Source: Deltaproteobacteria bacterium UBA3076
GTDB lineage: Bacteria > Desulfobacterota > Dissulfuribacteria > Dissulfuribacterales > UBA3076
Direction: 5' to 3'
Assembly: GCA_002367355.1 (NCBI GenBank)
Contig: DFBQ01000066.1
Span: forward strand, 1-6,031
DNA length: 6,031 bases
A program made the translations under genes and the position numbers. The stretch's first letter is position 1. Each line of letters begins with the position of its first letter. The notes beneath the pieces were generated by a model that was not told the DNA's origin, did no database searches, and was given only the letters and a program-made list of their open reading frames with translations. Positions 1-6,000 of the stretch are shown piece after piece.

Positions 1-432
1 TATGTCAAATTCAAGAATTCACAAGACAATAGTCTTGGCATGCCTCTACCGGCAGGGATTATGCGCTTGTACAAGCAGGATTCTGATAAAAGCCTGCAGT
101 TTATAGGCGAAGACAGAATAGAGCATACTCCGAAGGATGAGGAAGTGAGGCTGAAAGTCGGTGAGACGTTTGATGTGGTAGCAGAGAGGATACAGACAGA
201 CTACAGGCAGATTACCACAAGGCTTTATGAATCTGAGTGGGAGATCACACTGAGAAACCATAAAGAGGAAGATATTACAGTGGGCATAGTGGAACCATTA
301 TTTGGGAACTGGGCGGTAATCAGCAACAATTATCCTTATAAAAAGGTCGATGCCTTTACAATAAGGTTCGATGTGACGGTCCCCAGGGACGGCGAAGTGA
401 AGGTAAAATACAGGGTCAAGGTCGGGATGTGA
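1..432 (+). CDS. DUF4139-family protein, C-terminal part (5' end outside window)
   Basis: The frame is open from base 1 and ends at TGA 430-432, giving 143 residues of a protein whose start lies to the left of the window. The first visible residues read YVKFKNSQDNSLGMPLPAG, followed by a GEDRIEHTPKDE segment, a G-x-x-FDVVAER segment, RNHKEED, a GNW motif and a closing VPRDGEVKVKYRVKV strand. This string of motifs is what I know from the C-terminal half of DUF4139 proteins, beta-rich proteins of unknown biochemical function found in many bacteria. There are no membrane segments in the visible part. The ATG at 40 is internal to the conserved block and is not a sensible start. The gene points towards the CRISPR-associated operon and is convergent with it, so it is probably an unrelated chromosomal neighbour. 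The family assignment is by motif memory only. Confidence 0.75.
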   Translation, partial: YVKFKNSQDNSLGMPLPAGIMRLYKQDSDKSLQFIGEDRIEHTPKDEEVRLKVGETFDVVAERIQTDYRQITTRLYESEWEITLRNHKEEDITVGIVEPLFGNWAVISNNYPYKKVDAFTIRFDVTVPRDGEVKVKYRVKVGM

Positions 433-444
433 AACTGCCAAACT

Positions 445-553
445 GTAAGCGTTTACAGAGTGCTGCAGATGCGAGGCGGAGGGTACGCAGACGTACTCCC
501 TGTACTTCAAGTGCCCGACAACAAAGCAGATGCGGTGCCCTGTGAACGCTTAC
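445..553. repeat. ~109 bp imperfect palindromic intergenic element
   Basis: The outer arms GTAAGCGTTTACAGAG (445-460) and CCCTGTGAACGCTTAC (538-553) are inverted copies matching at 14 of 16 positions. Inside, GGGTACG-CAGA-CGTACTC (481-498) forms a second small hairpin, and GCAGATGCG occurs twice as a direct repeat (465-473 and 526-534). The element fills nearly the whole gap between two converging genes, leaving about a dozen bases to the DUF4139 stop and six to the cas6 stop. That position and symmetry are typical of dispersed REP-like elements, and it could act as a bidirectional transcript end or mRNA-protecting structure. There is no clear U-tract, so a classical intrinsic terminator is not shown. 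Whether it is repeated elsewhere in the genome cannot be seen here. Confidence 0.65.
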
Positions 554-559
554 CCAACT

Positions 560-1546
560 TTATTCCAAATAGAACGTACCGCAACCGAAATGGGTATAAT
601 TGCCCAAGTGTAGAATAGATGCAATCTTAAGAAACGGAATAATAATACTGGGTATAGGTCCGAAAACCTGATAACCCGTCCAACGGCCGGGCATATGTGC
701 CGGCGTGGCATTGAGGGCGGAATTCGGGTGTGGAAGTTGTTTGGACTGGGATATGGCTTCATCCAACACTCCCACCACTTCTTGCGAAAGGATGTCAGTC
801 AAGTCAGCGGCACGACCAGACATTGCACCAAGTTTCATGCACCTGTTTACAAAGGCATTCAGCAGATACTCCATATTGAGACCCTGTCTCAGAGATACTG
901 TATTCCGCGATTGCTCCTGGTATGTTTTAAAGACATTATCCAGATCAAATGGAGTCGCCCATATCAGCCTGTTGTAGGTGTGGTTTCCTCTTTTTTCGCT
1001 TAGCCCCTCTATCCACTGGGTAGGACTCGGCTCATAGGTGGTGTCCAGTTGCCCGTTCTGAATTACCGGCTCCCATGTATGTCCGTGAGCGCAGTAAACA
1101 TCAGTGATGTCAAAATGTCCCCACAAACTGTTCCTTCTATTAAATTCAGATATTGGAGTGTAACCTGCTTTTTCCATAGCGGGCAGAATTGACTCGAGGA
1201 AAAAGCTGTGTCTGGCACATTCCCCAAAGAGTTTCAGCTCCCAGATTAACGGCTCACCCACCCCATAGATCTTTTTAGAAGTATGCGCCACAATACTGAC
1301 CTCAACAGGCCATGGGGCATTTGATGCCGACGGCAAATCATAATACTTTACTTTTTTCTGATCTCGAGTACAAAAATTTTTCCAACGCTTCAGTGCCTTG
1401 CGCCAGTATCTTGCCTCTTTGGTCCCCAGATGTTCGGATATGATCGTACCGAGGACCCTTGAGATTTGAACGGCAGGATATGCAGATATACATCCCTGAC
1501 TCCTGTTTACCCGCCATACGCACAGATATCGAACAAGATCAATCAT
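560..1546 (-). CDS. cas6: Cas6-family CRISPR pre-crRNA endoribonuclease (RAMP)
   Basis: Predicted to cut CRISPR precursor RNA within the repeat to release crRNAs for the effector encoded two genes upstream. With the ATG at 1546 the protein has 328 residues, normal for Cas6. The C-terminus carries the hallmark of the Cas6 C-terminal domain (PF10040 type): GRWTGYQVFG (287-296), a hydrophobic stretch ending LKIASIL, then the glycine-rich loop HLGNYTHFGCG (313-323), five residues before the stop. Earlier come YGVGEPLIWELKLFG (94-108), like the Cas6 'G-x-x-L-x-F-x-L-x-L-x-G' strand, and an ATPF motif (197-200) followed by a helix with NR (234-235), like the family's 'TP...R..L' block. The N-terminal ~70 residues are poorly recognisable, and H39 is only a guess as catalytic histidine. 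The start is chosen because it overlaps the upstream stop (TGA 1541-1539) by 8 bases, a sign of translational coupling. In-frame ATGs at 1561, 1576 and 1651 would overlap more deeply and have no better ribosome site. The upstream SD is weak (GTGGA). Confidence 0.8.
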   Translation of the reverse strand: MIDLVRYLCVWRVNRSQGCISAYPAVQISRVLGTIISEHLGTKEARYWRKALKRWKNFCTRDQKKVKYYDLPSASNAPWPVEVSIVAHTSKKIYGVGEPLIWELKLFGECARHSFFLESILPAMEKAGYTPISEFNRRNSLWGHFDITDVYCAHGHTWEPVIQNGQLDTTYEPSPTQWIEGLSEKRGNHTYNRLIWATPFDLDNVFKTYQEQSRNTVSLRQGLNMEYLLNAFVNRCMKLGAMSGRAADLTDILSQEVVGVLDEAISQSKQLPHPNSALNATPAHMPGRWTGYQVFGPIPSIIIPFLKIASILHLGNYTHFGCGTFYLE

Positions 1547-2417
1547 GGAATATATCCACATACGGGAGGACTTCATAGAGTAAAAATATACGTTCACGAG
1601 GCCAATGGCGCATACTCCAGGCCTCCAGCATATCCCTGGCCTCGTGATCAATACGTCCCAATAACCGCCCCCACTGGAAATGGAGATTTCTGTGACCTGG
1701 TTTTAATAACATGTCCCTTATCTCGATCTGTTCGTCAGGCCTCAAGTTGTGACGGAATGTTACCCCCATATTCAAGATGGACAAAAAATCTTCTCCACTA
1801 AAGGTCAGCATTCCTCTTTTCTCCCGCAGATGGGGCTTAAATATCTGCAACGGACTGGAATAAAAACGAATCCTGAGCATATCCATAGGGAAATCGGCTT
1901 CATGATGTATGGCCTTGCACAAAACATCTCCCATACAGGTCCCATGACCAGGTCCTTTGGTTGGGAATATCTGTATTAGTCCCTTTATGTCTGAGCCGTG
2001 ATATAGTAACAGCTCTTCCAACCACTTTCTCAACCCACGTCGCTGTAGTATCAACAAAAACCGGTTCTGATCATGGACATAAATCCCTTCAGTGAAGTCT
2101 TTACATGTTTCATTATTCAGATGCCAGGGTAATTCAGACACAAAGCCCCACAAGCAGACCACATTTCTGATAATCCGCCCAAGCCCTTCTGTCCTGTCCA
2201 GGATGGCAGAACAGGTCTTGCAGTATGATGAATCATCCTGCCGTTGGTATATTTTGCAACGCTCGCAAGGCGGTCTATCTGCAGAAAAAGGAGGGGCCGG
2301 AGGCTCATTTTTCAACGCATTCAGCCCCTCTGATCTTTCTCCTGCTAAATATGAGATAGTGCCAAGGAGCTCCGGCCCTTTAGTACACCGGCGAATCCAA
2401 TCAAAGGGACTTAGCAT
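1539..2417 (-). CDS. Unrecognised zinc-ribbon protein in the multi-RAMP/Cas6 operon
   Basis: I do not recognise this 292-residue protein. The visible landmark is C51-x2-C54-x11-C66-x2-C69, a four-cysteine zinc-ribbon or treble-clef pattern, followed by EGLG (77-80). An N-terminal linker (about 37-50) is rich in proline. The rest is mixed, with RFLLILQRRGLRKWLEELLL (119-138) likely strand-helix, and MLRIRFYSSPLQIF (180-193) beta-like. There is no signal peptide, no clear membrane segment, and no GGDD, HD-nuclease or Walker motif. Two weak ideas remain: a strongly reduced Cas10 relic, since Cas10 has a CxxC...CxxC finger followed by an 'LG' segment, or a degenerate RAMP protein, since RIRFYSSPL recalls the 'TPL' strand of Cas6. 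Its ATG lies inside the last codons of the multi-RAMP gene (17 bp overlap) with a GAAGG six bases upstream, and its stop overlaps cas6. It is therefore almost certainly co-translated with both and probably part of, or a partner of, the same complex. Confidence 0.7.
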   Translation of the reverse strand: MLSPFDWIRRCTKGPELLGTISYLAGERSEGLNALKNEPPAPPFSADRPPCERCKIYQRQDDSSYCKTCSAILDRTEGLGRIIRNVVCLWGFVSELPWHLNNETCKDFTEGIYVHDQNRFLLILQRRGLRKWLEELLLYHGSDIKGLIQIFPTKGPGHGTCMGDVLCKAIHHEADFPMDMLRIRFYSSPLQIFKPHLREKRGMLTFSGEDFLSILNMGVTFRHNLRPDEQIEIRDMLLKPGHRNLHFQWGRLLGRIDHEARDMLEAWSMRHWPRERIFLLYEVLPYVDIFHD

Positions 2418-5400
2418 TCAGGGCCTTCAGCAATTCGGAATGATGGGCTATCACCTTGGAATTCAGCCACTGATCGGCAGACAATGGTTTGCGCCATTTG
2501 CCATTCTTGTCCCCGGAATATCGGGCATTCCAGTCAATCAGATAGCTTTCCGGCAAAACACGCATTGTCAGGCTCCCAAACCCCAGATACCGGGCCTTGC
2601 CAACCTTGTGGGCCATGCCGTTTTCCATCTCCAGACACCAGATAAGACGCTGGAGTTCTTCCTTTTTCAGGTTCCAGAACCGTATACTCGTATGGAATTT
2701 CCCGCCGGGAAGTATTGCCCTTATATAATTTGCCTGAACGTCATCAGGGATCAGATCGTCCAATCTTTCTATGGACGGCGCAAGCGGAACATTGGGGAAG
2801 AGCCTCCACAACCCGGCGATTATGTTGAATTTTGCCTGGTTGCCCGGGACATTTTTCCACTCTTTGCCTGTCCATTGCCAATGACCATAGGGATAAGGAA
2901 CCTTGAACCACGCGGTCTTGATATTTTTAAACACACCAAAGTCAAAGACCAGCCTTCCCATCAATGCCTGATTCTGTCCTGTACCCACCCATCCAAACAG
3001 GCTATCCGCCGGATTCAGTTTACTGATATCGGCACTGGGACTGCTGGATTCACTTGCTATGGAGTAAATGTGCCTTATCATTCCCTTGATCGTCTTGCTG
3101 GGCAGGACATAAGAATGACCGTCTCCACGAGCGTCCCTGGAAGGCGGAGATATACTGAAAAAATCCCAGCCATTAACCGGTTCTCCATTCAGGACCGCCG
3201 TGTAAAACGGTTCTCCACTCTCACGGACATGCACCGGAGTCAAGACTGTTCCCTCGATCATCAATTTACCCGAATAGCCTCCAAAAGAACTGTGAGAGAT
3301 GAAGCCTCGGGATGCTATACGCGGCTCCTGGAAATCATCCACGTCCTTTTTCGATATTTTGGCAAGAGATGTCCAGATGGAAGCGGCATCCGGGCCTTCT
3401 ATTTCTGCACGCTGCCATATACCATCTTTCTCAAACTGGACATTTCCAAAGAGCTTCTCAGTCATCTTGTCCGTTTTTGGGGCGAGCCATGTCAGCTTTT
3501 CAAGCCTGGCCTGGGTCCAGCCGAAACCGGATGTCTTTTCACCCCCTAAAGGGATGTCCCCCATCTGAAAATCATTCAACAGATGCGCAAAGACATTCAG
3601 GGCCGGTATGTCCTTTTCTGAGACATCGTTGACATCCAACCTCATGCGGAAACTCAGGTCTCTTCCATAAGCAAAAAGGAAATCAGTCTTGGCTTGCTCT
3701 ACGGGCCGGCCGGTAGCCGGGTCCATACGCACCCCATCCATTGAGCACCATGCCTTTTGAGGACTATCCGGATTTGCCAGATAGGCATCTGAAAACTGGA
3801 TACGTCCGGGCTGACGCTGTTTTCCAAACAACCAGTCCAGGACATCTCCGGTTTCACGGCTTTCTCCCCAAAGCGTAGTCAGAACCTGGGATGCCCGCTT
3901 GCGAAAGGCCCCTTTTATGGTGCTGCCGGGTATGTAAACCTCCCATTTGCCCTTCTCCTGAGCAGACGGAGACCATGTGAACATCTTCATGAATACCGTG
4001 TCATAAGGCTTTCCATAGGCCTGAGAAATTTCTCTGTTTGAAGGACCGCCGGCACGAAAATCCGTATTCTCCGGCCTGGAAAGCTCCACCCTGGTATGAT
4101 CCCTATATGCCTTAAGCACGGCAATGCAATTTTCATCATTGACAATGCTCTTTCTCAAGTTGCGGGTATTCACCATATGGCGGTAACTGACACGATTATG
4201 AGATTGTAAAAACTCTCTCCATATCCCATCTGTTACTCCTTTGGGAACAGCTCTGGGATCATCCCATTGTCTTTCAGTGATCTCTCCGTTCATGAGCATG
4301 TTCTTGATCTGAATGTGTTGCAGCCGGCTGGTTATCTCTTCGTCTACCCATACGTCGCTTTCCAGCAACTTCTGTTGTTGATCCACTTGATTATATAGTC
4401 CCGGCAAGACATCCTCGTCACATGCCTTGATAATCAGTTTTTCGAATTTGGATTGGTCATCTATGGCTGCTGCCAGGTCATCAGCTATATCCTGAACAAT
4501 GCCAAGCTTACCTGCCATCTCCTGCCATGCGTCTCTATCCAACTCATGGACTACCTTCTGTTCATGTTCAAGTATGTCCAGAATCCTTCTGGACTTCTTG
4601 GCATTCTTGCCAAGAGTGTCATAAAAGGCATCCTCAGCGGCCTCGCGGCTGGGGAAGTTCCGGTCTACAAGTGGTTCAATTTTGCTCAGGACTTTTTTGG
4701 AAATAGCATGTTTACCTTTGGAAAGTTTGGCCAATGCAGATTTAGGGAATGTCCAGGCCGCTTCGGTTCGAGATGAACGCTGGGTAATCCAGCCGGTTAT
4801 AGCGCGCGGCAAAGACCTGGCCAGTTTTGCCTTCCACTTATCCACATCAGAGACGTTGCCGCCTATGGCTATCTCCAGACGACCCCGTATAGCACCGGGA
4901 ATCTGACTCATCCCCTGTAAGAACAGTTTGCCGTTTGTGTCTACAAACGAAGGTTGATCCGACTCCACCTTGCCCCAGTTCCAGCCTATGAGAATGGGAT
5001 TTTCAGCATCCAGGCTCAGATTTACACTGATATGATTTGGTTTGGGAGAAAGCTCCGGCAGTTTGACCGGCTTTGGCAGTGAGGCATCCAGTTCCAGGCG
5101 GCAGCGTCCAAGTCCCTTGGTCTTTCCAGCCCCGAACCAGAAACGGCCTTCCTCCAGTTCTTTCAGTAAATAATATAGACCTGCCTGATTATCTTCAGAC
5201 TTCAGCATTTTATCATTGAGCATGAGCTTGAAATCAAACACGCAGTTTCTGAAGGTGGTTTCCATCTTGTAATTGGCATTGGCCTCAGCAGCCCAGCGAT
5301 CTTTGTCCAATTTGATCCCCATCCGGAGATCAAAAAACCTGTCCGGATTGTAGTATTCCGGCTTGAGACGACAATCAACCTCTGTTATAAGCCCCATTGG

Positions 5401-5628
5401 CATGGACTTGCCATAGAGCCTTTGCCACAGCCTGTTTAGCAGACCGATGTTTCGCCCGTTTCTGGATTCACCGATGAATGCATCCATCAGCGATTCAGCG
5501 GTCCCTGCTATCTCGCCCGCCAGGGAAATCATCATGGTCGAGCCGTCACCATCCCTGGTAAAAAGGGTCTTCCGGGCATTTCCGCGGTAGATAGGTGCTT
5601 CTGCGATAAGCTTTCCTCTAATAATCAT
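2401..5628 (-). CDS. Multi-domain RAMP (fused Cas7-like) CRISPR effector, Cas7-11/gRAMP-like
   Basis: This 1075-residue protein probably binds crRNA and recognises, perhaps cleaves, target RNA. Modules in order: (1) residues 1-185, a full Cas7-like unit ending in the glycine loop FGAGKTKGLG (165-174); (2) about 196-260, a RAMP N-terminal half with IPGAIRGRL (243-251) but no recognisable C-terminal half; (3) about 300-490, a charged, mostly helical stretch, a possible Cas11-like part; (4) about 500-715, a Csm3-like Cas7 with IPGSTIKGAFR (566-576), LFGKQRQPGRIQFSDA (600-615), MDPATGRPVE (635-644) and GGEKTSGFG (695-703); (5) about 770-1035, TIGR03986-like, with LPSKTIKGMIR (842-852), LFGWVGTGQ (877-885) and HKVGKARYLGFGS (1007-1019). 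From memory, module 5 and the following LIDW match the end of DiCas7-11 well. D224 and D543 sit before the IPG motifs where Cas7-11 has catalytic aspartates. Only seven cysteines occur and there is no CxxC, unlike Cas7-11. First gene of the operon; SD AAAAGGAG is seven bases from the ATG. The RAMP fusion is secure; the subtype is not. Confidence 0.85.
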   Translation of the reverse strand: MIIRGKLIAEAPIYRGNARKTLFTRDGDGSTMMISLAGEIAGTAESLMDAFIGESRNGRNIGLLNRLWQRLYGKSMPMGLITEVDCRLKPEYYNPDRFFDLRMGIKLDKDRWAAEANANYKMETTFRNCVFDFKLMLNDKMLKSEDNQAGLYYLLKELEEGRFWFGAGKTKGLGRCRLELDASLPKPVKLPELSPKPNHISVNLSLDAENPILIGWNWGKVESDQPSFVDTNGKLFLQGMSQIPGAIRGRLEIAIGGNVSDVDKWKAKLARSLPRAITGWITQRSSRTEAAWTFPKSALAKLSKGKHAISKKVLSKIEPLVDRNFPSREAAEDAFYDTLGKNAKKSRRILDILEHEQKVVHELDRDAWQEMAGKLGIVQDIADDLAAAIDDQSKFEKLIIKACDEDVLPGLYNQVDQQQKLLESDVWVDEEITSRLQHIQIKNMLMNGEITERQWDDPRAVPKGVTDGIWREFLQSHNRVSYRHMVNTRNLRKSIVNDENCIAVLKAYRDHTRVELSRPENTDFRAGGPSNREISQAYGKPYDTVFMKMFTWSPSAQEKGKWEVYIPGSTIKGAFRKRASQVLTTLWGESRETGDVLDWLFGKQRQPGRIQFSDAYLANPDSPQKAWCSMDGVRMDPATGRPVEQAKTDFLFAYGRDLSFRMRLDVNDVSEKDIPALNVFAHLLNDFQMGDIPLGGEKTSGFGWTQARLEKLTWLAPKTDKMTEKLFGNVQFEKDGIWQRAEIEGPDAASIWTSLAKISKKDVDDFQEPRIASRGFISHSSFGGYSGKLMIEGTVLTPVHVRESGEPFYTAVLNGEPVNGWDFFSISPPSRDARGDGHSYVLPSKTIKGMIRHIYSIASESSSPSADISKLNPADSLFGWVGTGQNQALMGRLVFDFGVFKNIKTAWFKVPYPYGHWQWTGKEWKNVPGNQAKFNIIAGLWRLFPNVPLAPSIERLDDLIPDDVQANYIRAILPGGKFHTSIRFWNLKKEELQRLIWCLEMENGMAHKVGKARYLGFGSLTMRVLPESYLIDWNARYSGDKNGKWRKPLSADQWLNSKVIAHHSELLKALNAKSL

Positions 5629-5635
5629 AAGTTAT

Positions 5636-5643
5636 CTCCTTTT
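5636..5643 (-). promoter_or_regulatory. Ribosome binding site of the multi-RAMP effector gene
   Basis: AAAAGGAG lies seven bases upstream of the ATG at 5628-5626. It is the strongest Shine-Dalgarno in the operon and settles the start of the 1075-residue protein. The two downstream genes, in contrast, have weak sites and rely on stop/start overlap. Confidence 0.8.
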
Positions 5644-5661
5644 CGAACCTCCGACTATTCA

Positions 5662-5844
5662 TTATTGGACGCACGGTACATAGTTCTGCGGTGGATATAC
5701 CTTCTGTTTGTAGATGCCGCACTGATGAAGCATGGTCCTAAAACCAAAACTATCCATTGATCTGTCAATTTACGATTCCAGACAAATATTTCTTTGTGCA
5801 ATTTCCTTTTGCAGAGAAATTGATAATGGTTTAGAGTGATTCAT
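5662..5844 (-). other. Operon leader with a 24-codon ORF; possible leader peptide or decayed small gene
   Basis: An AAAGGAG (5850-5856) sits five bases before ATG 5844-5842, followed by 24 codons (start MNHSKPLSISLQKEIA) and TAA at 5772-5770. The same frame then resumes after the stop and stays open to TAA 5664-5662, with an ATG at 5757 that would give a 31-residue peptide. The neighbouring frame is open from 5840 to TAG 5657-5655 and reads like protein (for example KLTDQWIVLVLGPCFISAAS). One stop or frame change therefore separates a well-initiated start from a longer product. This could be a regulatory leader peptide, or a small gene broken by a nonsense or frameshift mutation. I recognise no family in any of the three pieces. 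Confidence 0.4.
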
Positions 5845-5849
5845 AGTAG

Positions 5850-5856
5850 CTCCTTT
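5850..5856 (-). promoter_or_regulatory. Ribosome binding site of the short leader ORF
   Basis: AAAGGAG five bases upstream of the ATG at 5844. It is the main reason to believe that the 24-codon leader ORF is translated, or once was the start of a real gene. Confidence 0.55.
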
Positions 5857-5857
5857 G

Positions 5858-5902
5858 TTTAGTATTTTTAGCATGTTAGCCAATTCAAGTATACTAAATT
5901 GG
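5858..5902. promoter_or_regulatory. Palindromic operator candidate over the -10 box, with a second half-site
   Basis: On the minus strand CCAATT (5902-5897) and AATTGG (5885-5880) bracket the -10 box as a 23-bp imperfect palindrome. In addition TTTAGTAT (minus strand 5898-5891) recurs as a perfect inverted copy, ATACTAAA (minus strand 5865-5858), just past the expected transcript start. Paired dyads across and just below a promoter are typical of a repressor binding as dimers. No regulator gene is in the window, so the binding protein is unknown. Confidence 0.45.
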
Positions 5903-5916
5903 AGCTGCTTTTTCAA
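5888..5916 (-). promoter_or_regulatory. Sigma70-type promoter for the minus-strand operon
   Basis: The -35 box TTGAAA (5916-5911) and the -10 box TATACT (5893-5888) are separated by exactly 17 bases, and an A-rich tract lies upstream. Transcription would start near 5881 and give a leader of about 250 bases before the multi-RAMP start. It is the best promoter-like match I see in the upstream gap. A palindrome overlaps its -10 box, which suggests repression. Confidence 0.65.
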
Positions 5917-6000
5917 TTGTTTTTGCTATTTTTTCAGTATGTTGAATGTTTTTTCGGTAACTTCTCAATAAGTCCGGGCAAATCATATTTTGCGACTATC
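5917..6000. other. AT-rich gap upstream of the operon promoter, no gene seen
   Basis: Together with the elements listed separately, this completes the roughly 400-base stretch 5629-6031 that has no secure gene. It is rich in T-runs on the plus strand. I find no convincing ORF, no CRISPR repeat unit and no tRNA-like fold here. The A-tracts read on the minus strand could serve as an upstream activating element for the promoter. Confidence 0.4.

Noticed and set aside
433..559. CRISPR array or a single repeat-spacer unit in the gap next to cas6
   Set aside because: The only repeats are inverted arms and one doubled 9-mer; there are no regularly spaced direct repeats of CRISPR length.
695..1003. 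Plus-strand open frames of about 90-100 codons within cas6
   Set aside because: Antisense to the conserved C-terminal half of Cas6, without ribosome sites or familiar motifs.
1547..1651. Longer N-terminus for Cas6 from the ATG at 1651, 1576 or 1561
   Set aside because: These starts would overlap the upstream gene by up to 113 bases, lack a good ribosome site, and add residues that do not look conserved; the start at 1546 gives the usual stop/start overlap.
1539..2417. Calling the 292-residue protein Cas10 outright
   Set aside because: Only a generic CxxC...CxxC pattern followed by LG supports it; the GGDD palm, HD domain and expected length are all missing.
2092..3549. 485-codon plus-strand open frame opposite the effector gene
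   Set aside because: It lies wholly antisense to well-supported genes, has no recognisable domain, and its composition is that of a reverse-complement shadow of the RAMP gene.
2401..5628. Calling the effector a standard subtype III-E Cas7-11
   Set aside because: Size, lack of zinc-finger cysteines, apparent module order and presence of a dedicated cas6 do not fit known III-E; the likeness is strongest in the last module, which is shared with the wider TIGR03986 family.
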